Below are positions 8,148 through 15,629 of a stretch of 64,000 bases of DNA, piece after piece; positions within the stretch are counted from its first letter, which is position 1, and each line of letters starts with the position of its first letter. The notes under the pieces are model-generated. The model searched no databases, had not been told where the DNA came from, and saw nothing but the letters and a program-made list of their open reading frames with translations. This DNA is from an uncultured Eubacteriales bacterium (GTDB taxonomy: Bacteria > Bacillota > Clostridia > Oscillospirales > Oscillospiraceae). The DNA lies in the NCBI GenBank assembly GCA_900540545.1, contig UQGJ01000007.1, positions 1 through 64,000 on the forward strand, given 5' to 3'. Made by a program: the position numbers and the translations under genes.

Positions 8148-9635
8148 ATGAGAAAGAGAATCGGTTCCCTGCTGCTGTGCCTTGCCCTGCTGGTCCTCAC
8201 CGCCGCCCCCGCCCTGGCGGACGGCCCCAACGGGACCATCTCGGTCCAGCTCTGCCAGTGGAAGGCTCAAATCTACACCCCCGCCTCGGCCAACGTGGTC
8301 AACCTGACCCTCAACGGCCAGCCCCTGGCCGGGGACGTGCCCGCCATGATACAGAACGGCCGCACCCTGGTCCCCGTCCGTCTGGTGGGCGAGGCCCTCC
8401 GAGCCCAGGTGCTGTGGGTCCAGGCCACCGGGCAGGTCATCCTCATGCGGGACGGGGACGTGGTGGTCCTCACCGTGGACAGCGCCAACGCCGTGGTCAA
8501 CGGCGTGGCCGACACCCTGCCCGACAACGTGCCCGCCATGATCGTCCGCTACCAGGACGCCGACCGCACCATGATCCCCCTCCGCTTCGTCTCCGAGGCC
8601 TTGGGGGCCACGGTGGAGTGGGACCAGGAGACCTACACCGCCAGCCTCACCGCCGACCTGCCGGACCCAACCCCTCCGGCGGAGACTCCGGAGGTCCCCG
8701 ACACCCCGGCGGCCCTGCTGGTCACCGCCATCGAGGCCGACTCCAACGCCCAGACCGTTCTCATCACCACCGACCACGCGCCGGAGTACCGGGTCACGGA
8801 CCTGGGGGACCGGGTGGCCGTGGACGTGCTGGGGGCCGGGCTGAAGGAGGGCCTTGTGGGGAGCATCGTGGTGGACAACGAGCTGATCTCCGCCGTCCGC
8901 TACGCCGCCCACGGCGGCGACCTCTACCCCGGCTATGACCGCGCCGTCCGGGTGGTGCTGGATCTGAAGGAGGGCATCACCTACCAAGACAACGTGAAAA
9001 TCGAGGCCCGCGGCGACGGCGTGCTGCTGACCACCTACCTGGACGAGGCCCCGGAGACCCCCTACGTCCCCCCCGTTCCCATCGACCCGGGCAAGTCCAC
9101 CATCGTCATCGACCCCGGCCACGGCGGCGTCCGCCCGGGGGCCATCTACGAGGACATCAAGGAAAAGACCATCAACCTGGCCGTGTCCAAAAAGTTGGAG
9201 GTCCTCCTCCGGGAGATGGGCTACAACGTGGTCATGACCCGCTATGACGACACGGACATCGGCCTCTATGAGCGGGCCGACGTGGCCAACGCCGTCAACG
9301 CCGACCTCTTCGTCTCCCTCCACTCCAACGCGGCGGTGAACTCCCCGGACTACACCGGCATCTATACGTATTACCACCCCACCAGCCGCCGGGGCGCCCG
9401 GCTGGCCGAGGCCATCCAGGGCCCCATCACCGCCGCCACCGGCGCCATCGACCGGGGCATCCGCAGCGCCGACTTTGTGGTCATCCGGGAGACCGAGATG
9501 TGCGCCGTGCTGGTGGAGATGGGCTTTATGACCAACCACGGGGAGCTGATGAATCTGGTGGACGACAGCTACCAGGACAAGCTGGCCCAGGGCGTCGCTG
9601 AGGGGATCGTCAACTATCTCAATGGCCTGAAATAG
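8148..9635 (+). CDS. Secreted N-acetylmuramoyl-L-alanine amidase with stalk domain
   Basis: A 495-residue exported cell-wall hydrolase. Residues 1-25 are a signal peptide ending in an ALA-like cleavage site. Residues about 30-165 are a copper-amine-oxidase-N-like domain, a beta-rich stalk with two repeats (GRTLVPVRLVGEALRA and RTMIPLRFVSEALGA). A proline-rich linker and an AMIN-like region (about 188-300) follow. The C-terminal Amidase_3 domain (about 315-493) has the zinc ligands: H325 in IDPGHGG, a glutamate in IYEDIKEKTINLA, the histidine of SLHSNAA, and the catalytic glutamate in VLVEMGFMTN. It cleaves the bond between N-acetylmuramic acid and the stem peptide. GAGGAG precedes ATG 8148. 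It is monocistronic and divergent from feoB. Confidence 0.93.
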   Translation: MRKRIGSLLLCLALLVLTAAPALADGPNGTISVQLCQWKAQIYTPASANVVNLTLNGQPLAGDVPAMIQNGRTLVPVRLVGEALRAQVLWVQATGQVILMRDGDVVVLTVDSANAVVNGVADTLPDNVPAMIVRYQDADRTMIPLRFVSEALGATVEWDQETYTASLTADLPDPTPPAETPEVPDTPAALLVTAIEADSNAQTVLITTDHAPEYRVTDLGDRVAVDVLGAGLKEGLVGSIVVDNELISAVRYAAHGGDLYPGYDRAVRVVLDLKEGITYQDNVKIEARGDGVLLTTYLDEAPETPYVPPVPIDPGKSTIVIDPGHGGVRPGAIYEDIKEKTINLAVSKKLEVLLREMGYNVVMTRYDDTDIGLYERADVANAVNADLFVSLHSNAAVNSPDYTGIYTYYHPTSRRGARLAEAIQGPITAATGAIDRGIRSADFVVIRETEMCAVLVEMGFMTNHGELMNLVDDSYQDKLAQGVAEGIVNYLNGLK

Positions 9636-9649
9636 ATAGCTCTGCCCGG

Positions 9650-9830
9650 CAAGGCGGGGGCGGAGACGGGCCGCCGGGGTCGGCGGCCCCTACGGTATGT
9701 TCGAAAGTCTCTTGTAGGGGCCGCCCACTGGGCGGCCCCTACAGACTGGCAATAGACAGAAGGCCGATTCTAAAATGCACCGTCCCCCAATCAAGGGGGC
9801 CCCGGCAGGGGCCCTGCCCCGCCAAATAAA
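9650..9830. repeat. Short GGCC-rich palindromic repeats (family C)
   Basis: The 219 bases between the amidase and the serine hydrolase promoter hold GGCCGCCGGGGTCGGCGGCC near 9668 and GTAGGGGCCGCCCA paired with TGGGCGGCCCCTAC at 9715-9743. A third GGGGCCCCGGCAGGGGCCC stretch lies near 9797. The same GGGCCGCC/GGCGGCCCCTAC pieces recur at 27.3, 37.7, 39.9 and 61.7 kb. No gene is seen. Confidence 0.6.
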
Positions 9831-9838
9831 AAAACCCC

Positions 9839-9867
9839 TTGACTTCTATTTTTAATGGATATATGGT
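9839..9867 (+). promoter_or_regulatory. Probable sigma-A promoter of the serine hydrolase gene
   Basis: TTGACT (9839-9844), a 17-base spacer, then TATGGT (9862-9867), 41 bases before the chosen start codon. Confidence 0.55.
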
Positions 9868-9908
9868 CTATTCCAGGACGTCCTGAAACTTTTGAAGGAG
9901 AAATCCGA

Positions 9909-10883
9909 ATGGATCATACAAAACTTGACTCCCTGGACCAGGCCCTCCGCGGCTGCCCCGGCATCGCCGGCATCGCGGTCCGCAGGCACAACGAGCTGGT
10001 CTTTGAGCGCTATTTCCACGGCTTCGCCCCCGCCGATGCCGCCCACCTCTTCTCCGTGACCAAGAGCGTCGTCTCCCTCCTGGTCGGCATCGCCCTGGAC
10101 CGGGGCTGCATCCAAAGCCTGGACCAAAAGGTCCTGGACTTCTTCCCGGACCACCCCGCACCCTCACCGGGCGATACCGCCCACACCGTCACCCTCCGCC
10201 ACCTGCTGACCATGACGGCCCCCTACAAGTGCGAGACTGAGCCCTACGAGGCCTTTTTCGCCAGCCCCAACTGGGTGGATTTCGCCCTGGACCTGCTGGG
10301 CGGCGACAAGCCCGCCGGGGACTTTTTCTACTCCCCCATCGTCGGCGCCCACATCCTGTCCGGCATACTCACCCGGGCCACGGGCCGGTCCGTCCTGGAC
10401 TTCGCCGCGGAAGCCCTTTTCTCTCCCCTGGGCATCCAGGTCCAGACCGTGACCCTCCCCACCCAGGAGGCCCACATGGCCTGGTCCCTGGAGGAGAAAA
10501 AGGCCCCCGGCTGGGTGGCCGACCCCCAGGGCATCCACACGGCCAGCTGGGGGCTGTCCCTGACGCCCAGGGACCTGGCGAATCTGGGCCAGCTCTGCCT
10601 GAACGGCGGGCGCTGGGCGGGGCGGGAAATCGTCTCCAAGGCGTGGCTGGACGCCAGCACCAGCCTGCACGCCCGGTGGAACGAGCTGGGCTACGGGTTC
10701 CTGTGGTGGGTGGTGGACCCGCAGGCCCACAGCTTCGCCGCCCTGGGGGACGGCGGGAACGCCCTCTACGTCAACCCGGCCCGGGACCTGACGGTGGCCG
10801 TCACCTCCCTCTTTCCGTCAGACGGCACGGACCCCATCGAGTTGATTTTGTCCCAAATCGAACCGGTCTTTGCGGACGGTTGA
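9909..10883 (+). CDS. Serine hydrolase of the beta-lactamase/class C family
   Basis: A 324-residue protein of the penicillin-binding/esterase superfamily. The SxxK catalytic motif is SVTK at residues 49-52, the second motif is YSP at 141-143, and a GDGG loop near residue 277 stands where the KTG/HTG motif usually lies. There is no signal peptide, so the enzyme is probably cytoplasmic and may act on an ester or amide rather than on cell wall. The start is ATG 9909, which has GAAGGAG eight bases upstream; an in-frame start at 9855 would overlap the promoter. A terminator follows at 10892. The substrate cannot be told from sequence. Confidence 0.82.
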   Translation: MDHTKLDSLDQALRGCPGIAGIAVRRHNELVFERYFHGFAPADAAHLFSVTKSVVSLLVGIALDRGCIQSLDQKVLDFFPDHPAPSPGDTAHTVTLRHLLTMTAPYKCETEPYEAFFASPNWVDFALDLLGGDKPAGDFFYSPIVGAHILSGILTRATGRSVLDFAAEALFSPLGIQVQTVTLPTQEAHMAWSLEEKKAPGWVADPQGIHTASWGLSLTPRDLANLGQLCLNGGRWAGREIVSKAWLDASTSLHARWNELGYGFLWWVVDPQAHSFAALGDGGNALYVNPARDLTVAVTSLFPSDGTDPIELILSQIEPVFADG

Positions 10884-10891
10884 GCTATTGA

Positions 10892-10926
10892 AAAGGCGGC
10901 CGTCTCTGATAGAGACGGCCGCCTTT
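10892..10926. terminator. Bidirectional terminator
   Basis: A 16-bp perfect stem (arms 10892-10907 and 10911-10926) begins with AAA and ends with TTT. It sits between the convergent serine hydrolase and fluoride channel genes. Confidence 0.85.
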
Positions 10927-10939
10927 CTGACAAAATGAC

Positions 10940-11317
10940 CTATGCCCTGTTCAAAACATGCGAGAGATACCCGCCGGCGATGACCCCCAGGATACAGAGC
11001 CCGAGACTCAATCCCATATAGCTGCACGCGTCAACATACTTCCCCTGTTCCAGCAGTTGGACGGATTCCAGAGAAAAGGTGGAAAACGTGGTGAACCCGC
11101 CGCATACGCCTGTTTTCAGAAACAGGGATTGACTTTTTGTGATTTTTCCGTGGGTCAGCATCCCGGCCACAAATCCAATCAAAACCGCGCCGAGCAGATT
11201 GGTCAGCAGCGTCAGGAATGGGTAGGACGACTTGATTGGAATCAAGCTGATGAAATAGCGCAGCACCGCGCCTACCGCCCCGCCCAAACCAACCAATACA
11301 ACGTTCACTTGGCCCAT
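10940..11317 (-). CDS. crcB: Fluoride ion channel CrcB/FluC
   Basis: A 125-residue, four-helix membrane protein. Family hallmarks are GLGGAVGAVLRY at the N-terminus, TNLLGAVLIGFVAG in helix 2, and the pore segment GVCGGFTTFSTFSLE with its phenylalanines. FluC works as a dual-topology dimer that lets cytoplasmic fluoride escape; a single gene, as here, points to a homodimer. I chose ATG 11317 (MGQVNVVLVG). GTG 11308, nine bases further in, is also possible and has a better-spaced GGGAAGGG site. An in-frame extension upstream would run into the MFS gene. No convincing fluoride riboswitch was found upstream. Confidence 0.92.
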   Translation of the reverse strand: MGQVNVVLVGLGGAVGAVLRYFISLIPIKSSYPFLTLLTNLLGAVLIGFVAGMLTHGKITKSQSLFLKTGVCGGFTTFSTFSLESVQLLEQGKYVDACSYMGLSLGLCILGVIAGGYLSHVLNRA

Positions 11318-11366
11318 TCCCTTCCCACTGTCATTTCTCAGGCGCATATCCGCCGGTACCGCTCCA

Positions 11367-12659
11367 TCATACTCCACCGGCAAGCCCGTGGCAAGCCCCG
11401 GCTTCGACCTCCAGCCGCTTTTCCCGGCGCAGGTGGACTATTTGCAGCGCCAGAATGCCCACCGTCGAAATGGGATAGAGCAGCCGGATGCCCCCCATGG
11501 GGACCGCCGCCAGCACGGCGGGGCTGGACTCCAGAAGCCCCTTCACCCCGCCCCCCGCCATGGGTCCCAGCAGGAAGGCCAGCCCCACGGCCGCCGTATA
11601 GAAATTGTCGTAGACGATGCGGTTTTCCCTGGGCATAAGCTCATACCGCCGGTTGAACACCGCCACCGCGAACCCGGAGTTGGCCACCGAGGAGATGGAA
11701 AAAGCGATGGGGATGCACCACATCCAGGTCCGCTCCGAGGCCAGGCCCACGAACAGCGTCTCCCCCGCGAAGAGCCAGATGGAGGCCGTCAGGGCGAAGC
11801 GGTGCCCCCGCCGGTCGCTCAGCCGCCCCCACGCACCCAGCAGCAGTACCTGGGGCAGGGAGATGATCATATAGAGGGCCGTCACGGTCTGGTAGGGCAG
11901 GGCCAGATACCGCATGAGATAGACCATGGTGTAGCTGTCGGAGATATAGAGCAGCAGGTAAAAGGTGAAGATATACCCCACAAAGCCCAGGAACCGGCGG
12001 TCCTTCAGCGGGACCAGGACCAGTTCCCCCAGCCTACACCCCCGTCCCGCCGCCCGGTAGGGCTCCCCCTCGGGCGTCCGGGCCAGCAGGACCACCTCAC
12101 ACAGGCCCATCACCGCCGCCACCCCGAAGAGGACGGCGAACCCCAGGTACTGCCGCGCCTTCATTCGGTCCATCCACCAGCCCCCGGCCAGGGCCAGGAC
12201 CGTGGTGACCGCCAGGGTCAGGGTTTGCCGCAGGGAGATATACCGCCCGCTCCGGTCCTCGTCCACAAAGCCCAGCATCCACTGGTTCAGGACCACGGTA
12301 GTCTGGGCCTGGAGGGTGAAGGCCACCACCACCGTGGGGACCAGCACCGCCAATTGCAGCCCCCTGGGGACCACCGCCGGGATGACCACGATGAGCAGGG
12401 TGGCCAGCCGGGACAGGATGGTCAGCCCCACCGTCAGCCGCTTCCGGCTGGTGAACCGCTCCAGAAAGGCGGAGCAGAACAGGATGAGGACCCCGCAGAG
12501 GTTGAGGATGATGCTCAAATAGCTCACCAGCACGTCCCCGGCCCCCATCAGGATAGCCAGCCCGGTGAGGTAGACCCCGCTGGTCAGATAGGTAAAGGCC
12601 GTGCCGAACCCGGCCTGGGCCGTGAAACAGGACAGCGGCGTCGGCTCCCCGTGTTTCAT
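11367..12659 (-). CDS. MFS transporter
   Basis: A 430-residue major facilitator protein with about 12 hydrophobic segments in two halves joined by a charged loop near residues 195-225. An MFS-like loop (GRLSDRRGHRFAL) lies after the seventh or eighth helix. The N-terminus carries FTAQAGFGTAFTYLTSGVYLTG, as in uncharacterised clostridial permeases next to ROK regulators. It starts two bases after the ROK regulator stop codon and is very probably co-transcribed with it. A sugar or glycoside cargo is a reasonable guess from that partnership, but nothing in the protein proves it. Confidence 0.78.
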   Translation of the reverse strand: MKHGEPTPLSCFTAQAGFGTAFTYLTSGVYLTGLAILMGAGDVLVSYLSIILNLCGVLILFCSAFLERFTSRKRLTVGLTILSRLATLLIVVIPAVVPRGLQLAVLVPTVVVAFTLQAQTTVVLNQWMLGFVDEDRSGRYISLRQTLTLAVTTVLALAGGWWMDRMKARQYLGFAVLFGVAAVMGLCEVVLLARTPEGEPYRAAGRGCRLGELVLVPLKDRRFLGFVGYIFTFYLLLYISDSYTMVYLMRYLALPYQTVTALYMIISLPQVLLLGAWGRLSDRRGHRFALTASIWLFAGETLFVGLASERTWMWCIPIAFSISSVANSGFAVAVFNRRYELMPRENRIVYDNFYTAAVGLAFLLGPMAGGGVKGLLESSPAVLAAVPMGGIRLLYPISTVGILALQIVHLRREKRLEVEAGACHGLAGGV

Positions 12660-12661
12660 CG

Positions 12662-13711
12662 CTACTCCCTCACCAGCCGGACGGCCTCAAACATCTTTTC
12701 CGCCGTGAGATGGGCCATACCGTCGTGGTAGTCGCTCCACTCGTCGGGGGCGTACAGCAGCTCGGCCAGCATGTCGTGGGGCAGGAGGGAGGAAAGGCCG
12801 TCCCCGATGGGGCCCAGGCAGTCCTTCCGCAGGGACGGGCCGCCCAGGGCGATGTACTCCGGGTTCAAAATGCCGCACACCCACCCCACCACCTGGATGA
12901 GGGTGTCGACGTAGGCCGGGTCGTCCATGTCCCCGGCCATCTGCTCCTCCAGCAGCCGCCCCCCGGCCAGGGGGACCAGCCCCAGCTCACCCGCGAAATT
13001 GCGGCAGCCCCGGAGGATCTGTCCCCCGGCCAGGAACCCGGCCCCCACGCAGCCCGGCTCGAAGTAGAGGTAGGCCATGTTGGTGTCCTCGTGCCGGGCT
13101 TGGGGGAACTCCCGCTCATAGCACCGGCCAAAGCCGATGGCGATGGCGTTGATGTCGTTCTCCATCACCACGGGCAGGCCGTACCGGCTGCGCAGGCGGT
13201 CCCCCAGGTCGTAGCGCAGGAGCTTCTCCCCCCGCCGCTCCTTGATCCACACGCCCCCGGCGTCCACCACGCCGGGCATCCCGATGCCGATGGAGCGGAT
13301 GTCCCGCCGCCGGAGCAGCCCGTCCAGACAGGCGGACATGGCCTCCTCCAGCCCCTTGACGTCCCGCCCGGGGACCGCCAGGGGGGCCGTCTCCACGATT
13401 TCCCCACAGGCGTTGACCACCAGGGCGTCGGCCCGGTCGTCCCGGATGCAGAAGGCCGCGCCGTGGTAGCGGTCGGGGCGGAAGCGGTAGCGCTCGGCCT
13501 TCCGCCCGCCGCTGGAGGCGTCGTGGCCGCTGGACTCCACCTCCCCGCTGTCCAGCATCTCCGTCAGCAGCGCCCGCACGGTGGTGGAGCTGATGCCGGT
13601 GCCCTCGGCGATCTCCGCCCTGGTGGCGGTCCCCCGCTCCTTCAGCACCCCGCGAATCAGCGACAGATTGGCCTGCTTCAAAAGCTCCGGTCGGGCCGTC
13701 ATCAAATCCAT
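12662..13711 (-). CDS. ROK-family transcriptional regulator
   Basis: A 349-residue protein of the NagC/XylR type. The N-terminal winged helix-turn-helix covers about residues 14-70 (RGTATRAEIAEGTGISSTTVRALL). The rest is a ROK sugar-kinase-like domain with SIGIGMPGVVDAGG and VVMENDINAIAIGF. The usual ROK zinc motif (CxCGxxGC) is missing, so the effector domain is divergent. It leads the pair with the MFS gene. A strong promoter overlapping a palindrome at 13726-13763 suggests autoregulation by this protein. The effector sugar is unknown. Confidence 0.85.
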   Translation of the reverse strand: MDLMTARPELLKQANLSLIRGVLKERGTATRAEIAEGTGISSTTVRALLTEMLDSGEVESSGHDASSGGRKAERYRFRPDRYHGAAFCIRDDRADALVVNACGEIVETAPLAVPGRDVKGLEEAMSACLDGLLRRRDIRSIGIGMPGVVDAGGVWIKERRGEKLLRYDLGDRLRSRYGLPVVMENDINAIAIGFGRCYEREFPQARHEDTNMAYLYFEPGCVGAGFLAGGQILRGCRNFAGELGLVPLAGGRLLEEQMAGDMDDPAYVDTLIQVVGWVCGILNPEYIALGGPSLRKDCLGPIGDGLSSLLPHDMLAELLYAPDEWSDYHDGMAHLTAEKMFEAVRLVRE

Positions 13712-13725
13712 CTCGGTCCCCTCCT

Positions 13726-13789
13726 ACTTATATCGGAATCTTTTATAAGTTTCTGATGTAAGTATAGACCCCGCCGCGCCCCCTGTCAA
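13726..13789 (-). promoter_or_regulatory. Promoter and putative operator of the ROK-MFS pair
   Basis: On the minus strand TTGACA (13789-13784) and TATACT (13766-13761) are 17 bases apart. Just downstream, covering the end of the -10 element, is a 13-bp imperfect inverted repeat with arms at 13726-13738 and 13751-13763 (ACTTATATCGGAA against ACTTACATCAGAA, two mismatches). This position fits a repressor operator; binding by the adjacent ROK protein is inference. Confidence 0.65.
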
Positions 13790-13798
13790 CAGGCAAAA

Positions 13799-13829
13799 AT
13801 TGGCCCGGTCCAATTTGGACCGGGCCAAT
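13799..13829 (-). terminator. Terminator of the fhs operon
   Basis: A 15-bp stem (arms 13799-13813 and 13815-13829) follows the last gene of the fhs operon. On the minus strand it is followed by TTTTTGCC. Confidence 0.8.
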
Positions 13830-13839
13830 CGTTTCCCTA

Positions 13840-14091
13840 TTACCCCTGCAGGCCGTTCTCCTGCCGCTCCATGTTCTCCACCACGATGTCGAAGATGTCT
13901 CCCAGGCCCGCGCAGTATTCCAGCACCTGCCAGGGCTCGTTGGTGTGGAAGTGGAGCTTGATGAGGTCCTCATCCCCCGCCACCAGCAGGCAGTCCCCCG
14001 CAAAGTGGCCGCGGATATAGTCGTTGATGTCGTCCTCGTCCAGGTCGTGGCCCTCGATGAGCAGTTGTGTGTCATAGCGAAATTCCAGCAT
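13840..14091 (-). CDS. Free-standing FakA middle-domain-like protein
   Basis: An 83-residue protein that matches only the middle domain of fatty acid kinase FakA (YloV/DAK2 family). Compare the opening EFRYDTQLLIEG, then GDCLLVAGDEDLIKLHFHTN and the closing FDIVVENMERQ, with the FakA pattern of CTEF-I-G, GDSLVVVGDDDLVKVHVHTN and IENM-xQ. The DhaL kinase domain and the C-terminal DegV-like part are absent, so it cannot phosphorylate on its own. It may be a binding or regulatory module. GGGGAG precedes ATG 14091. It overlaps the upstream gene by 20 bases and ends at the operon terminator. Confidence 0.7.
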   Translation of the reverse strand: MLEFRYDTQLLIEGHDLDEDDINDYIRGHFAGDCLLVAGDEDLIKLHFHTNEPWQVLEYCAGLGDIFDIVVENMERQENGLQG

Positions 14092-14488
14092 GATACGTTC
14101 TCCCCTTTGATAAAATCGTGGTCCCGATGTGCTTGTCCAGCCGCCATTGGGGCGCGGGGCCGTCGTCGCCCCAGTATTCGTCGGCGCGGATGATCTTCCC
14201 CGCCCGGAACTGGTAAAAAGCCACGCAGTGGAAGGAGGCGCTCCCGTCGGCCGGCCACACGCGGGCCACGCACACCGCCCGGTCCCCCAGGTCCTCCACC
14301 CGCTCCACCGCCCCGGCCCAGTCGCCGGGGTATTCGCAGTTGGCCCGGAGGTATTCGGCCAGGGTGAAGCGCTCGTTGGTGCAGTGCCAGTTGATTTCCG
14401 CCTCCGGGGCAAAAAAGCCCTCCATGGCCCCGGCGTCTTGCCGGGCCACGGCGTCCCACAGGGCGGTCAGCAGGTCCTTCTTATCCAT
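14072..14488 (-). CDS. NTF2/SnoaL-like protein
   Basis: A 138-residue soluble protein with the shape of the NTF2-like fold: an N-terminal helix pair (LLTALWDAVARQDAGAMEGFFAPEA), then the strands INWHCTNERFTLAEYLRAN and ASFHCVAFYQFRAGKIIRADEYWGDD. SnoaL-like domains bind small molecules or act as lyases or isomerases; no catalytic set can be assigned. ATG 14488 has GGGAGGG eight bases upstream; an in-frame TTG two codons earlier is too close to that site. It overlaps both neighbours, which implies translational coupling. Confidence 0.7.
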   Translation of the reverse strand: MDKKDLLTALWDAVARQDAGAMEGFFAPEAEINWHCTNERFTLAEYLRANCEYPGDWAGAVERVEDLGDRAVCVARVWPADGSASFHCVAFYQFRAGKIIRADEYWGDDGPAPQWRLDKHIGTTILSKGRTYHAGISL

Positions 14489-15629
14489 GTCCAAGCCCTC
14501 CCAACAGAAACTGCGCCCCGGCCAGGACCAGCAGTCCGGCCAGATTGGCGGCGAAGAACAGCCCCAGGTACCGCCCCATCCGGGCCTCCGGGGAGCGGGC
14601 GTAGAGCTTCAGCGAAATCAGGCTGGCCAGGGAGGCGATGGGTGTCCCCAGCCCGCCCAGGTTGGTGCCCACCAGCAGGCCCCGCCAGTCCCGGGTGAAC
14701 CCGGACAGGAGGACGGCGGCGGGCACGTTGCTGATGACCTGACTTGTCAGGGCCGAGGTCAGGGCGGCCCGGCCTTCCAGCGCCCCGGCCAGGAAGTCCC
14801 GCACCGCCGGGATGCGCCCCAGGTTCCCGGAGAAGATGAAAAAGCACACAAAGGTCGCCAGCAGGGCGTAATCCACCCGTTTCAGCAGGGGACGCGCCCA
14901 CAGCAGAGCCGAGAGGACCACCGCCGCCAGCAGGACCCCGTAGTGTACCACCCGGAATACCGACAGCAGACTCAGCGCAAACAGGCCCGCCATCAGCCAG
15001 AGCTGCCGGGGCTTGCCGATGGTCTGGGTGTCGTGGAACTCCACCTGGATGACTGCCCCGCCGGTGCCCAGGGCGGCCAGCGCCAGCCCCACCAGGCTCA
15101 CCGCCGCCAATGGGAGCATGGCGGCAAAGAAGTCCCCCATGGGGATGGAGAATTTCGAGCATAAAAACAGATTCTGGGGGTTCCCCACCGGCATGGCCAT
15201 ACTGCCCAGGTTGGCCGCCACAGTCTGCAGGACCACCACGTAGGGCAGCTCTTTCTTCCTCCCAATCAGGTCCAGAACCAGGATGGCAAAGGGCACGAAG
15301 GTGAGGAGGGCCACGTCGTTGGTGATGAGCATGGAGGAGAAAAAGGGCAGCAGCACCAGCACCAGGCACAGGGCCCGGAACTTCCGCCGCCCCGCCAGCA
15401 GCCGCTGGGCCAGCACGGCGAACAGCCCGCAGTCCTCCAGCCCCGACACCACCAGCATGAGGCAGAACAGCAGGGCCAGCACCCGCAGGTCGAGATAGCC
15501 CCAGTAGGCCCCGTCCGGCGGCACCAGAACCATGGAACCCAGCGCGCAGAAGAAGGCGATGCACAGCACCGCCTCCTTCTTGAAAAAGTGTTTGACCTTA
15601 GAAAAGCCCCGTAATTCTTCCATGTTCAT
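14481..15629 (-). CDS. SLC13/ArsB-type anion permease
   Basis: A 382-residue membrane protein of the ion transporter (DASS/CitMHS/ArsB-like) superfamily, with about ten hydrophobic helices. Family-like segments are SSMLITNDVALLTFVPFAI, SMAMPVGNPQNLFL and SQVISNVPAAVLLSGF, the last being the second half of the internal repeat. Such proteins carry dicarboxylates, citrate or arsenite; the substrate is unknown. The start is uncertain: ATG 15629 or 15623 lies inside the end of the formate-THF ligase gene, and both have weak ribosome sites. It is tightly coupled to the genes on both sides. Confidence 0.75.
   Translation of the reverse strand: MNMEELRGFSKVKHFFKKEAVLCIAFFCALGSMVLVPPDGAYWGYLDLRVLALLFCLMLVVSGLEDCGLFAVLAQRLLAGRRKFRALCLVLVLLPFFSSMLITNDVALLTFVPFAILVLDLIGRKKELPYVVVLQTVAANLGSMAMPVGNPQNLFLCSKFSIPMGDFFAAMLPLAAVSLVGLALAALGTGGAVIQVEFHDTQTIGKPRQLWLMAGLFALSLLSVFRVVHYGVLLAAVVLSALLWARPLLKRVDYALLATFVCFFIFSGNLGRIPAVRDFLAGALEGRAALTSALTSQVISNVPAAVLLSGFTRDWRGLLVGTNLGGLGTPIASLASLISLKLYARSPEARMGRYLGLFFAANLAGLLVLAGAQFLLGGLGHG

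Noticed and set aside
5438..8938. Very long plus-strand reading frame opposite feoB and running into the amidase gene
   Set aside because: It is a shadow of GC-rich codon use: the translation is low-complexity (runs of G, H, Q, P, D), has no domain, and lies antisense to a clear feoB and out of frame with the amidase gene.
11318..11366. Possible fluoride riboswitch before crcB
   Set aside because: The short leader on the minus strand has GATGG- and CGCCTGA-like pieces, but the conserved pseudoknot pattern of the crcB motif could not be laid out, and the space between the MFS stop and crcB is too small for a convincing aptamer.
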